A DNA stretch of 64,000 nucleotides from Prosapia bicincta (GCA_036971475.1 JBAIZL010000005.1:238786690-238850689); one strand, 5' to 3'. Shown: positions 1 to 13,079, counted from the stretch's first letter. The notes: generated from the letters alone by a model not told the origin. Numbers and translations are program-made.

Positions 1-3000
1 TCTGGTTAAGAGCAAGCCTTCATCAGGTAATTAGGCCCACAACTATTCCCTCTGGTTAAGAGCAAGCCTTCATCAGGTAATTAGGCCCACAACTATTCCC
101 TCTGGTCAAGAGCATGCCTTCATCAGGTAATTAGGCCCACAACTATTCCCTCTGGTTAAGAGCATACATCATCAGGTAATTAGGCCCACAACTATTCCAC
201 CTGGTAAGAGCATGCCTTCAGCAGGTAATTAGGCCCACAACTATTCCCTCAGGTTAAGAGCAAGCCTTCATCAGGTAATTAGGCCCACAACTATTCCCTC
301 TGGTTAAGAGCATGCCCTCAGCAGGTAATTAGGCCCACAACTATTCCCTCAGGTTAAGAGCAAGCCTTCATCTGGTAATTAGGCCCACAACTATTCCCTC
401 TGGTTAAGAGCAAGCCTTCATCAGGTAATTAGGCCCACAACTATTCCCTCTGGTTAAGAGCAAGCCTTCATCAGGTAATTAGGCCCACAACTATTCCCTC
501 TGGTTAAGAGCAAGCCTTCATCAGGTAATTAGGCCAAAACTATTCCCTCTGGTTAAGAGCATGCCTTCATCAGGTAATTAGGCCCACAACTATTCCCTCT
601 GGTTAAGAGCATGCCTTCATCAGGTAATTAGGCCCACAACTATTCCCTCTGGTTAAGAACAAGCCTTCATCAGGTAATTAGGCCCACAGCTATTCTCTCT
701 GGTTAAGAGCAAACCTTCATCAGGTAATTAGGCCCACAACTATTCCCTCTGGTTAAGAGCATGCCTTCATCAGGTAATTAGGCCCACAACTATTCCCTCT
801 GGTTAAGAGCATGCCTTCATCAGGTAATTAGGCCCACAACTATTCCACCTGGTAAGAGCATGCCTTCAGCAGGTAATTAGGCCCACAACTATTCCCTCAG
901 GTTAAGAGCAAGCCTTCATCAGGTAATTAGGCCCACAACTATTCCCTCTGGTTAAGAGCATGCCCTCAGCAGGTAATTAGGCCCACAACTATTCCCTCAG
1001 GTTAAGAGCAAGCCTTCATCAGGTAATTAGGCCCACAACTATTCCCTCTGGTTAAGAGCAAGCCTTCATCAGGTAATTAGGCCCACAACAATTCCCTCTG
1101 GTTAAGAGCAAGCCTTCATCAGGTAATTAGGCCCACAACTATTCCCTCTGGTTAAGAGCAAGCCTTCATCAGGTAATTAGGCCCACAACTATTCCCTCTG
1201 GTTAAGAACAAGCCTTCATCAGGTAATTAGGCCCACAACTATTCCCTCTGGTTAAGAGCATGCCTACATCAGGTAATTAGGCCCACAACTATTCCCTCTG
1301 GTTAAGAGCATGCCTTCATCAGGTAATTAGGTCCACAACTATTCCCTCTGGTTAAGAGCATGCCTTCATCAGGTAATTAGGCCCACAACTATTCCCTCTG
1401 GTTAAGAGCAAGCCTTCATCAGGTAATTAGGCCCACAACTATTCCCTCTGGTTAAGAGCATGCCTTCATCAGGTAATTAGGCCCACAACAATTCCCTCTG
1501 GTTAAGAGCATGCCCTCAGCAGGTAATTAGGCCCACAACTATTCCCTCAGGTTAAGAGCAAGCCTTCATCAGGTAATTAGGCCCACAACTATTCCCTCTG
1601 GTTAAGAGCAAGCCTTCATCAGGTAATTAGGCCTACAACTATTCCCTCTGGTTAAGAGCAAGCCTTCATCAAGTAATTAGGCCCACAACTATTCCCTCTG
1701 GTTAAGAGCAAGCCTTCATCAGGTAATTAGGCCCACAACTATTCCCTCTGGTTAAGAGCAAGCCTTCATCAGGTAATTAGGCCCACAACTATTCCCTCTG
1801 GTTAAGAGCATGCCTACATCAGGTAATTAGGCCCACAACTATTCCCTCTGGTTAAGAGCAAGCCTTCATCAGGTAATTAGGCCCACAACTATTCCCTCTG
1901 GTTAAGAGCATGCCTACATCAGGTAATTAGGCCCACAACTATTCCCTCTGGTTAAGAGCATGCCTACATCAGGTAATTAGGCCCACAACTATTCCCTCTG
2001 GTTAAGAGCATGCCTACATCAGGTAATTAGGCCCACAACTATTCCCTCTGGTTAAGAGCATGCCTACATCAGGTAATTAGGCCCACAACTATTCCCTCTG
2101 GTTAAGAGCATGCCTTCTTCAGGTAATTAGGCCCACAACTATTACCTCTGGTTAAGAGCATGCCTTCATCAGGTAATTAGGCCCACAACTATTCCAGCTG
2201 GTAAGAGCATGCCTTCAGCACGTAATTAGGCCCACAACTATTCCCTCTGGTTAAGAGCAAGCCTTCATCAGGTAATTAGGCCAAAACTATTCCCTCTGGT
2301 TAAGAGAATGCCTTCATCAGGTAATTAGGCCCACAACTATACCCTCTGGTTAAAAGGAAGCCTTCATCAGGTAATTAGGCCCACAACTATTCCCTCTGGT
2401 TAAGAGCATGCCTACATCAGGTAATCAGGCCCACAACTATTCCCTCTGGTTAAGAGCATGCCTTCATCAGGTAATTAGGTCCACAACTATTCCCTCTGGT
2501 TAAGAGCATGCCTTCATCAGGTAATTAGGCCCACAACTATTCAGTCTGGTTTAGAGCATGTCTTCATCAGGTAATTAGGCCCACAACTATTCCATCTGGT
2601 TAAGAGCAAGCCTTCATCAGGTAATTAGGCCCACAACTATTCCCTCTGGTTAAGAGCATGCCTTCATCAGGTAATTAGGCCAAAACTATTCCCTCTGGTT
2701 AAGAGCATGCCTTCATCAGGTAATTAGGCCCACAACTATTTCCTCTGGTTAAGAGCATGCCTTCATCAGGTAATTAGGCCAAAACTATTCCCTCTGGTTA
2801 AGAGCAAGCCTACATCAGGTAATTAGGCCCACAACTATTTCCTCTGGTTAAGAGCAAGCCTTCATCAGGTAATTAGGCCCACAACTATTCCCTCTGGTTA
2901 AGAGCATGCCTTCATCAGGTAATTAGGCCAAAACTATTCCCTCTGGTTAAGAGCATGCCTTCATCAGGTAATTAGGCCAAAACTATTCCCTCTGGTTAAG

Positions 3001-6000
3001 AGCAAGCCTTCATCAGGTAATTAGGCCCACAACTATTCCCTCAGGTTAAGAGCAAGCCTTCATCAGGTAATTAGGCCCACAACTATTCCCTCTGGTTAAG
3101 AGCAAGCCTTCATCAGGTAATTAGGCCTACAACTATTCCCTCTGGTTAAGAGCAAGCCTTCATCAAGTAATTAGGCCCACAACTATTCCCTCTGGTTAAG
3201 AGCAAGCCTTCATCAGGTAATTAGGCCCACAACTATTCCCTCTGGTTAAGAGCAAGCCTTCATCAGGTAATTAGGCCCACAACTATTCCCTCTGGTTAAG
3301 AGCATGCCTACATCAGGTAATTAGGCCCACAACTATTCCCTCTGGTTAAGAGCAAGCCTTCATCAGGTAATTAGGCCCACAACTATTCCCTCTGGTTAAG
3401 AGCATGCCTACATCAGGTAATTAGGCCCACAACTATTCCCTCTGGTTAAGAGCATGCCTACATCAGGTAATTAGGCACACAACTATTCCCTCTGGTTAAG
3501 AGCATGCCTTCTTCAGGTAATTAGGCCCACAACTATTCCCTCTGGTTAAGAGCAAGCCCTCAGCAGGTAATTAGGCCCACAACTATTCCCTCTGGTTAAG
3601 AGCATGCCTTCATCAGGTAATTAGGCCCACAACTATTCCACCTGGTATGAGCATGCCTTCAGCACGTAATTAGGCCCACAACTATTCCCTCTGGTTAAGA
3701 GCAAGCCTTCATCAGGTAATTAGGCCAAAACTATTCCCTCTGGTTAAGAGCATGCCTTCATCAGGTAATTAGGCCCACAACTATACCCTCTGGTTAAAAG
3801 GAAGCCTTCATCAGGTAATTAGGCCCACAACTATTCCCTCTGGTTAAGAGCATGTCTACATCAGGTAATCAGGCCCACAACTATTCCCTCTGGTTAAGAG
3901 CATGCCTTCATCAGGTAATTAGGTCCACAACTATTCCCTCTGGTTAAGAGCATGCCTTCATCAGGTAATTAGGCCCACAACTATTCCCTTTGGTTAAGAG
4001 CATGCCTTCATCAGGTAATTAGGCCCACAACTATTCCCTCTGGTTAAGAGCATGCCTTCATCAGGTAATTAGGCCCACAACAATTCCCTCTGGTTAAGAG
4101 CATGCCCTCAGCAGGTAATTAGGCCCACAACTATTCCCTCAGGTTAAGAGCAAGCCTTCATCAGGTAATTAGGCCCACAACTATTCCCTCTGGTTAAGAG
4201 CAAGCCTTCATCAGGTAATTAGGCCTACAACTATTCCCTCTGGTTAAGACCAAGCCTTCATCAAGTAATTAGGCCCACAACTATTCCCTCTGGTTAAGAG
4301 CAAGCCTTCATCAGGTAATTAGGCCCACAACTATTCCCTCTGGTTAAGAGCAAGCCTTCATCAGGTAATTAGGCCCACAACTATTCCACCTGGTATGAGC
4401 ATGCCTTCAGCACGTAATTAGGCCCACAACTATTCCCTCTGGTTAAGAGCAAGCCTTCATCAGGTAATTAGGCCAAAACTATTCCCTCTGGTTAAGAGCA
4501 TGCCTTCATCAGGTAATTAGGCCCACAACTATACCCTCTGGTTAAAAGGAAGCCTTCATCAGGTAATTAGGCCCACAACTATTCCCTCTGGTTAAGAGCA
4601 TGTCTACATCAGGTAATCAGGCCCACAACTATTCCCTCTGGTTAAGAGCATGCCTTCATCAGGTAATTAGGTCCACAACTATTCCCTCTGGTTAAGAGCA
4701 TGCCTTCATCAGGTAATTAGGCCCACAACTATTCCCTTTGGTTAAGAGCATGCCTTCATCAGGTAATTAGGCCCACAACTATTCCCTCTGGTTAAGAGCA
4801 TGCCTTCATCAGGTAATTAGGCCCACAACAATTCCCTCTGGTTAAGAGCATGCCCTCAGCAGGTAATTAGGCCCACAACTATTCCCTCAGGTTAAGAGCA
4901 AGCCTTCATCAGGTAATTAGGCCCACAACTATTCCCTCTGGTTAAGAGCAAGCCTTCATCAGGTAATTAGGCCTACAACTATTCCCTCTGGTTAAGACCA
5001 AGCCTTCATCAAGTAATTAGGCCCACAACTATTCCCTCTGGTTAAGAGCAAGCCTTCATCAGGTAATTAGGCCCACAACTATTCCCTCTGGTTAAGAGCA
5101 AGCCTTCATCAGGTAATTAGGCCCACAACTATTCCCTCTGGTTAAGAGCATGCCTACATCAGGTAATTAGGCCCACAACTATTCCCTCTGGTTAAGAGCA
5201 AGCCTTCATCAGGTAATTAGGCCCACAACTATTCCCTCTGGTTAAGAGCATGCCTACATCAGGTAATTAGGCCCACAACTATTCCCTCTGGTTAAGAGCA
5301 TGCCTACATCAGGTAATTAGGCCCACAACTATTCCCTCTGGTTAAGAGCATGCCTACATCAGGTAATTAGGCCCACAACTATTCCCTCTGGTTAAGAGCA
5401 TGCCTACATCAGGTAATTAGGCCCACAACTATTCCCTCTGGTTAAGAGCATGCCTTCTTCAGGTAATTAGGCCCACAACTATTACCTCTGGTTAAGAGCA
5501 TGCCTTCATCAGGTAATTAGGCCCACAACTATTCCAGCTGGTAAGAGCATGCCTTCAGCACGTAATTAGGCCCACAACTATTCCCTCTGGTTAAGAGCAA
5601 GCCTTCATCAGGTAATTAGGCCAAAACTATTCCCTCTGGTTAAGAGAATGCCTTCATCAGGTAATTAGGCCCACAACTATACCCTCTGGTTAAAAGGAAG
5701 CCTTCATCAGGTAATTAGGCCCACAACTATTCCCTCTGGTTAAGAGCATGCCTACATCAGGTAATCAGGCCCACAACTATTCCCTCTGGTTAAGAGCATG
5801 CCTTCATCAGGTAATTAGGTCCACAACTATTCCCTCTGGTTAAGAGCATGCCTTCATCAGGTAATTAGGCCCACAACTATTCAGTCTGGTTTAGAGCATG
5901 TCTTCATCAGGTAATTAGGCCCACAACTATTCCCTCTGGTTAAGAGCAAGCCTTCATCAGGTAATTAGGCCCACAACTATTCCCTCTGGTTAAGAGCATG

Positions 6001-8252
6001 CCTTCATCAGGTAATTAGGCCAAAACTATTCCCTCTGGTTAAGAGCATGCCTTCATCAGGTAATTAGGCCCACAACTATTCCCTCTGGTTAAGAGCATGC
6101 CTTCATCAGGTAATTAGGCCAAAACTATTCCCTCTGGTTAAGAGCAAGCCTACATCAGGTAATTAGGCCCACAACTATTTCCTCTGGTTAAGAGCAAGCC
6201 TTCATCAGGTAATTAGGCCCACAACTATTCCCTCTGGTTAAGAGCATGCCTTCATCAGGTAATTAGGCCAAAACTATTCCCTCTGGTTAAGAGCATGCCA
6301 ACATCAGGTAATTAGGCCAAAACTATTCCCTCTGGTTAAGAGCAAGCCTTCATCAGGTAATTAGGCCCACAACTATTCCCTCAGGTTAAGAGCAAGCCTT
6401 CATCAGGTAATTAGGCCCACAACTATTCCCTCTGGTTAAGAGCAAGCCTTCATCAGGTAATTAGGCCTACAACTATTCCCTCTGGTTAAGAGCAAGCCTT
6501 CATCAAGTAATTAGGCCCACAACTATTCCCTCTGGTTAAGAGCAAGCCTTCATCAGGTAATTAGGCCCACAACTATTCCCTCTGGTTAAGAGCAAGCCTT
6601 CATCAGGTAATTAGGCCCACAACTATTCCCTCTGGTTAAGAGCATGCCTACATCAGGTAATTAGGCTCACAACTATTCCCTCTGGTTAAGAGCAAGCCTT
6701 CATCAGGTAATTAGGCCCACAACTATTCCCTCTGGTTAAGAGCATGCCTACATCAGGTAATTAGGCCCACAACTATTCCCTCTGGTTAAGAGCATGCCTA
6801 CATCAGGTAATTAGGCACACAACTATTCCCTCTGGTTAAGAGCATGCCTTCTTCAGGTAATTAGGCCCACAACTATTCCCTCTGGTTAAGAGCAAGCCCT
6901 CAGCAGGTAATTAGGCCCACAACTATTCCCTCTGGTTAAGAGCATGCCTTCATCAGGTAATTAGGCCCACAACTATTCCACCTGGTATGAGCATGCCTTC
7001 AGCACGTAATTAGGCCCACAACTATTCCCTCTGGTTAAGAGCAAGCCTTCATCAGGTAATTAGGCCAAAACTATTCCCTCTGGTTAAGAGCATGCCTTCA
7101 TCAGGTAATTAGGCCCACAACTATACCCTCTGGTTAAAAGGAAGCCTTCATCAGGTAATTAGGCCCACAACTATTCCCTCTGGTTAAGAGCATGCCTACA
7201 TCAGGTAATCAGGCCCACAACTATTCCCTCTGGTTAAGAGCATGCCTTCATCAGGTAATTAGGTCCACAACTATTCCCTCTGGTTAAGAGCATGCCTTCA
7301 TCAGGTAATTAGGCCCACAACTATTCCCTCTGGTTTAGAGCATGTCTTCATCAGGTAAATAGGCCCACAACTATTCCCTCTGGTTAAGAGCAAGCCTTCA
7401 TCAGGTAATTAGGCCCACAACTATTCCCTCTGGTTAAGAGCATGCCTTCATCAGGTAATTAGGCCAAAACTATTCCCTCTGGTTAAGAGCATGCCTTCAT
7501 CAGGTAATTAGGCCCACAACTATTCCCTCTGGTTAAGAGCATGCCTTCATCAGGTAATTAGGCCAAAACTATTCCCTCTGGTTAAGAGCAAGCCTACATC
7601 AGGTAATTAGGCCCACAACTATTCCCTCTGGTTTAGAGCATGTCTTCATCAGGTAATTAGGCCCACAACTATTCCCTCTGGTTAAGAGCAAGCCTTCATC
7701 AGGTAATTAGGCCCACAACTATTCCCTCTGGTTAAGAGCATGCCTTCATCAGGTAATTAGGCCAAAACTATTCCCTCTGGTTAAGAGCATGCCTTCATCA
7801 GGTAATTAGGCCCACAACTATTCCCTCTGGTTAAGAGCATGCCTTCATCAGGTAATTAGGCCAAAACTATTCCCTCTGGTTAAGAGCAAGCCTACATCAG
7901 GTAATTAGGCCCACAACTATTTCCTCTGGTTAAGAGCAAGCCTTCATCAGGTAATTAGGCCCACAACTATTCCCTCTGGTTAAGAGCATGCCTTCATCAG
8001 GTAATTAGGCCAAAACTATTCCCTCTGGTTAAGAGCATGCCTTCATCAGGTAATTAGGCCAAAACTATTCCCTCTGGTTAAGAGCAAGCCTACATCAGGT
8101 AATTAGGCCCACAACTATTCCCTCTGGTTAAGAGCATGCCTTCATCAGGTAATTAGGTCCACAACTATTCCATCTGGTTAAGAGCAAGCCTTCATCAGGT
8201 AATTAGGCCCACAACTATTCCCTCAGGTTAAGAGCATGCCCTCGGCAGGTAA
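1..8252. repeat. 50-bp satellite array (about 165 copies)
   Basis: Head-to-tail monomers of 50 bp begin at base 1, so the array extends beyond the window. Each monomer has a tctggttaag start, a catcaggtaattaggcc middle and an aactattccc end. Recurrent variants are a 48-49-bp form with ccacctggtaagagc and a form with ggccaaaact, which lacks two bases. The array stops abruptly near 8252, after which the sequence is unique. Monomer variants recur in fixed order, so the array has grown by duplication of multi-monomer blocks. No long ORF is open through it. A centromeric, heterochromatic or other satellite role cannot be decided from sequence. Confidence 0.97.
3641..5136. repeat. 748-bp tandem duplication inside the 50-bp satellite
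   Basis: Rare monomer variants at 3641 (cctggtatga), 3791 (tggttaaaag) and 4241 (tggttaagac) each recur exactly 748 bp later, at 4389, 4539 and 4989. The two blocks of about 15 monomers looked identical wherever I compared them, which implies a very recent unequal exchange or an assembly duplication. Confidence 0.85.
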
Positions 8253-8540
8253 TTAATCCTGTCCACGCGATACCACTACCAGAAAATCATTACATTATAT
8301 TTTTTTACCTATTTTTTCTTACGTGTCTCCATCTAAGGGGCTGTAACCAGTAGACACCTTTATGGCACCCTCATAGACAGTAGGTACTATATTTCCGTTT
8401 CCACGCGATATTGAAACACCTTCAATATTTCCCCGTGATATGTCATGGGGAAAGTAATAAAACATTGCGGCGAAGTCAAAGAAATAAAAATTTGAACTAA
8501 ACTATACATTTCAATTCACTTTACACACTAAACTATGAAA
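8253..8540. other. Unique AT-rich spacer, no gene seen
   Basis: Sequence between the satellite and the 27-bp minisatellite. A short motif ccacgcgata occurs twice (about 8262 and 8401). No coding or RNA signal was recognised. Confidence 0.6.
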
Positions 8541-8822
8541 TTAATATCCGTGTTCAGTAACAGGTCATTCATATCCCTCTACAGTAACAAGGTAACTCAT
8601 ATCCGTCAACAATAACAAGGTTATTCATATCCGTGTACAGTAATCAAATATTCATATCCGTGTACAGTAACAAGATATTCATATCCATTTACAGTAACAC
8701 GGTTATTCATATTCGTCTACAGTAACAAGGTTATACATATCCATGTACAGTAATCAAATATTCGTATCCGTGTACAGTAACAAGATATTCATATCCATTT
8801 ACAGTAACAAGGTATTCACAAC
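8541..8822. repeat. 27/28-bp minisatellite, about 10 copies
   Basis: Imperfect tandem units of the form ccgtgtacagtaacaagat followed by attcatat. Successive unit starts at 8658, 8685 and 8713 give a 27-28-bp period. Copies are moderately diverged, so the array is older than the 50-bp satellite next to it. Confidence 0.85.
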
Positions 8823-8994
8823 GCCAACATCTACAGAACGTTAACTCTTTCCTTGCTACAAAGATTTTCTGAAACGCAAAAAATAAATAATCGAATGAAG
8901 AGATATATGCTCATAGTAATTACAAAACGGTAGTCTATTTAACAGACCATGCTTCAAAGAATTATTTCGAGTAGGTCTTGCCCTGCGGACTTAC

Positions 8995-9047
8995 CAGTTC
9001 CAACAGTGTTACAAAGTAACTTTGTAATTTAGGGTCGCTGTTTAAAT
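8995..9047 (-). CDS. Candidate 53-nt internal exon, gene unknown
   Basis: On the minus strand a pyrimidine-rich tract ends in ctctag at 9048-9049. It is followed by 53 nt that are open in one frame, then by CTG|GTAAGT, a consensus donor at 8993-8994. The readable peptide is LNSDPKLQSYFVTLLEL, starting after two bases of a split codon. Acceptor, open frame and perfect donor together suggest a real exon, but nothing proves transcription and I do not recognise the protein. Partner exons would lie beyond this stretch in either direction. A palindrome (ttacaaagt-a-actttgtaa, 9010-9028) sits inside it. A chance match is possible in AT-rich sequence. Confidence 0.35.
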
Positions 9048-9049
9048 CT

Positions 9050-10750
9050 AGAGACAAGATTGCAAGTCCAAGTTGGCGCGGCGAGCATTGGCACTACAAA
9101 GCTGCCCGGTGCCAGCTTTTCACGTGTTTCCACGGCTATTAATAGCAGCCTGATACCGCAATATATTTCTTGCCAGTGTATTAGAAATTAAGTAGCGCTC
9201 CCGGATACTTGATACACAAGTGTCTTTTCCTGTCTGGCAGAAATGCGTTTCTTGTAATTTTTCTAGTACCAAAAGCCAAATAGGAACCAATTTTATACCT
9301 TCGTTTAATTCCAATTATACTTTTTCTATTTCTTTCCACAGAGATCACGTTCCACACTCTACACCTTACACGACCTCACCTTTATCAAGAAACGAAGGAA
9401 CTATTTAGCCATCGTCACTCGTCCGCACTGCATCACGTGATCACAAAAGTCGTGAAAACTATTACATCGACGTGTGGATGTTCCTTTCTTCGGCATTTAG
9501 AAGATAAGGCCCGTCCGACTTAACGCATTCCACAGTGCGTACAGCATGCTACTAATAACGCTGTAACAGTGGCTATGTAGAAGCCAGCCTATGGAGGCGC
9601 TTAGACACGAATACCTATCGTAGTATCGCGTCAACTGGCGCAAATTCCAATCTGAAATAGACCAAATACTCTTCTCGTCTCCTTCCATGATCCCCACCAA
9701 TGTAGACCTCGACATCGGCGCCTTATAACTCCAAACGACCTTTTCCTTCTCTGTCATCAGTAATTCCCCCACCCTTTCCCCAGTCTCACCGACGGTCCTC
9801 CTTACCCATCATATTATCATAGGAAGCAAAACAAAACGGCATCTGCAGCGTAGAAAGAAGTTGACTAAAAGACCGTCGAAAATCAAGAGGTTGTTGAAGA
9901 AGTTCTGATGAAATGGGAAACAGAAACCACAAAGTTAAAATTGTGTAGTGTTTGTCATTCAGCACGAGAAACACTACCCCCACTGGTGGTATCATTAATC
10001 TGGTGACTAGAGTCCATCCCAAAAGGATGGTTTGGTCCCGTGACCCGTGGTAGCAGTATGTAGGAGCACGAAAGCCTTACTGAAGCTTGCTCAAACTGAA
10101 GTGAGACTAGGCGGACTCTAACCACAAACTCTCAGCATACATTGAAACAGCGTGGTTCTGAGGACTGCTATAGGTACTGTGCGGTACAAACAGGAAGTAA
10201 GTATATAAGTGTATTTTACCTTTAAAAATACCGTACACATATATTTTTATTTCTTTAAAGTTTTATTACGGGTTTTTTGTTATTCTTGAAACCATTTTCT
10301 GTCAGTTGTAAACATTTTCTTTATTTACAAATTTCTCAAGACTACTGAAAATTCACAGTAATTACTTAAATTTTTTATTTAAGTCTGAAGATTTTAGATG
10401 ACTGGTTATACAATTATAATGTGTTGTCTTGTTTTTTTACCCCTTTGTTTTATTATTTTATTTTTGGTAATTTTAATCAAATTTGTTATTAATGTACGTA
10501 CATAAACCTGCAGTCTATTTTTCTATATACTTTTTTAAAATTCAAATTGCATCATATTTTTCAAACTTTAGAGAGTTTCAAATAACTCCTCTAATTGCTC
10601 ATGTTAAACCCTCCAGATATTATATTCATGAATCGAAAAATGAACACTAAAAATAACTTTTTCGTGTAATGTATTTTGATTTCGGTTTTATTTTATTCGA
10701 ATTATTAAGAATTATTTTGTTAAACATTTTTATTATTTTTTTTATTTTAG
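9050..10750. other. Unassigned sequence, no convincing gene
   Basis: Mixed-composition DNA to about 10.2 kb, then AT-rich. ORFs of 60-91 codons occur on both strands (for example 9497-9772 minus) but carry no domain I recognise. An isolated donor-like GAA|GTAAGT lies at 10194-10202. Confidence 0.5.
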
Positions 10751-10809
10751 GCTACACAAAAAACCTATAAAGCAGCACCTGTTCAAACTGACACAGGACT
10801 ATTAGTATG
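10751..10809 (+). CDS. Candidate 59-nt internal exon, gene unknown
   Basis: A T-rich tract ending in tttattttag (10741-10750) is followed by 59 nt with one open frame and then by the consensus donor GTAAGT at 10810-10815. The other two frames contain stops. The frame reads ATQKTYKAAPVQTDTGLLV and leaves two bases (TG) of a split codon. This phase is compatible with the candidate exon at 13835-14044, which supplies one base first. I do not recognise the peptide. The splice signals are good but the exon is short, so chance remains a real alternative. Confidence 0.4.
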
Positions 10810-10815
10810 GTAAGT

Positions 10816-11389
10816 TATTTCAGATTCCGGAACGGCTTTAGTAAGTGTTTGCTCAAACATTTATATTGTGACAATTACAACTATTTGTATTTTTACCCGC
10901 ACAAAGACTGCGACGAGTTTACTTAAAAATCACGTAATATCACGTAAATAACAAGCGCTATAACTCCGATTAAAGAGCACATACTGTAACATTCTTGCAC
11001 TAGGTCAATGTGTTTAGGATAGTTAGTATGACGTAATAGGGCGAAATGAGTAGTACAGCAGTCCGCCAACATAGGTGTTCTGTATTTTACTGACCAATGA
11101 CTATAGTTTGATTTAAAACAGAATAGGATTCTACGTAGGCGAAATCGACCAGAGTGAAGATTATAGCCATCTGATCGAATAGGAGGTTCACATCTTCCTG
11201 CATGGGTGAGCCTTGTTGCCAATTCGACGTTAAACTTCCGTTTGTCGCTCGGTGTCATCGTAACTGTGGTGGAGTAATTTACTACTGCTGAGGTTTGCTT
11301 CGTTCTGCAATTTCAGTTTTGCTTCCCTTCAACAGTCTTTTTCAAGACTTTACTGTCTCGATCTATATAGACAGTTAACTCGGAAAGTT
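10816..11389. other. Unassigned sequence
   Basis: A minus-strand open frame at 10923-11258 (111 codons) has no recognisable domain and no clear start context. Nothing else was supported. Confidence 0.5.
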
Positions 11390-11428
11390 TTTAAATTCCT
11401 TCTATTATCTCACACTCTCCTTTTATAA

Positions 11429-11430
<2 letters not shown>

Positions 11431-11488
<58 letters not shown>
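11431..11488. repeat. (AT)n microsatellite
   Basis: About 29 perfect AT units, placed where the tRNA-like SINE reading from 11712 leftwards would end. Confidence 0.95.
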
Positions 11489-11492
<4 letters not shown>

Positions 11493-11639
11493 TAAATTTT
11501 CATTTGTTAATAAAATACGTTTTTATTTATCCAATCAAGTTCAAATACATTTTTCTAAACATATACTTGATGACAATTGATTGTAATTAAGTTTTTTCAA
11601 ATATCTAATCAATAATTGAATTACAAAAATTTGGGGTCT

Positions 11640-11712
11640 AGGTCGGTTTCGAACGGAGTATCTTAATGTTCAAAGTTTAGCGGTGTTTGGCACTGAACCA
11701 ACTTTCCATAGA
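11640..11712 (-). promoter_or_regulatory. tRNA-like pol III promoter (A and B boxes) of a SINE
   Basis: Read on the minus strand, 11700-11690 gives TGGTTCAGTGC, matching 10 of 11 positions of the A-box consensus TRGYNNANNNG. 11654-11645 gives GTTCGAAACC, a full match to the B box GWTCRANNC. The spacing of 35 nt is normal for tRNA-derived promoters. The homologous block at 53956-54009 keeps both boxes. The segment does not fold into a complete tRNA by eye, so I call it a SINE head and not a tRNA gene. Confidence 0.55.
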
Positions 11713-12185
11713 TAGAAATGAACATCTCAACGATCTATATGAAAAACCTCCATTTTATAACCATAAATTGTTTCCATGGTTACCACACAATATCATAAAT
11801 AATGCTCTAAGATTATTAATGAACGAAAAGAATAAAATTAACAAACAAACTGGATTAACGTTATCGAACTGTGCTTCACAAACGGATAATGCCAAAGGTA
11901 AGCGAAAAGAAACTACAACACAATGCAAGCGACGAAATAAAAGAAAGCGTATAAATAGTAACAAATGAAAATATTACTCCAATACCATACATGAAAAGGA
12001 AAGAAAATTCCAAAGAAATTAGCTTTCTATTTTGCCACTGAATATTCGTATTCTGACATATGTATATAAATATTTATATTAATTGTAATTATAAAATAAA
12101 TAGAAACTAAAATAAATTTTTTTGTTGTTCATTTAAGTTGAAATTGATTTTTTTTTAATGTATATTACTATTGACTTATTTTCTT

Positions 12186-13079
12186 GTGTCATGTGTTTTA
12201 AACTCAATACTGATCGGTAATGTAAACACAGATAATGGTTATGTCAATCCTAATCTATTTATAGCCGTGATTAGCTGACATTTGTTTACACTATTATAAC
12301 ACACTACTCTTTCGGACGTCCATGCATTTTTTATATTGTCTCTTATTTATATTAGTCAGTTAATTGGGCTTTTATTGTCAGTTATCGTTTATCCGTGTGT
12401 TAGTTTTGTATATCTACCCATTATTGATATGATGCCATTATGTATTTATATAATAAATTTCACATTTTATATAGATATTTAATGGTGATAGTGTATATAT
12501 TTAATGCTTATTTTTGTGTGTAAATGAATTAAATCGGTTTATGAGTGTGAAAGTGAACCACTCATCGTATTACTGTCAAACTAAATTTTTCTTTGTAGAA
12601 TCGCTTCAAACTTCTAACCTGTATGCATGATGAACATTATATAAGATAGTAATTAAATGGCCAGACTCCAAGTCGCCTACAAACTGGACTTTCAGAATAT
12701 AGTGTTTGTTTTTTATCTTCTGACTCTAGCAAACCTTAATGACTAATAATTTGTGACGTTATTAAACAATATATTCTACATTACTTAGATAATAGACACC
12801 TAGTTACTACATTTATTCCCATATTTCAGCTTACAATTTCAATTAACGGCTTCACAAGTCTAAAACTTAGTAAAGTAACAAGTTATTAAAAATAATGATG
12901 ATGATGATTGTATTGCTAGTTACATTCTTGTTTGTTGTAGAAAGTTTTACTCAAGGAAATAATATCTTTAGAGTGGCCATAAGGAAACTGAATAGCTGAA
13001 ATGTCGAACGAAATATTACGAGTATATTAAATATTTGCCAATGATTAAAGCAAACATTGTTTCTATTTTTCAATTCCTC
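12186..13079. other. AT-rich sequence, nothing recognised
   Basis: No repeat, RNA or coding signal that I can support. Confidence 0.5.

Larger units (their letters stand above)
11390..12185. mobile_element. Interspersed repeat family A, copy 1
   Basis: This stretch aligns by eye with 53780-54375. Shared blocks include cacactctccttttata, a shared aataaaatacgtttttatt block, a tRNA-like block, tttctattttgccactgaat/tggcacttaat, and a tatattaattgtaattata end. An (AT)n tract (11431-11488) sits at the same relative place as in the 30.7-kb copy. Partial copies lie at 13080-13555, 17640-17900 (inverted) and 30700-30815. Because the tRNA-like promoter points to the minus strand, part of the family may be a SINE whose 3' tail is (TA)n. 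The 93-codon ORF at 11687-11968 lies within the repeat and shows no known domain. Confidence 0.7.

Noticed and set aside
1..8252. CRISPR-like array
   Set aside because: Direct head-to-tail repeats with no unique spacers; a eukaryotic satellite.
11640..11712. A genuine tRNA gene
   Set aside because: A and B boxes are present, but acceptor and anticodon stems do not pair as a tRNA; repeat context favours a SINE head.
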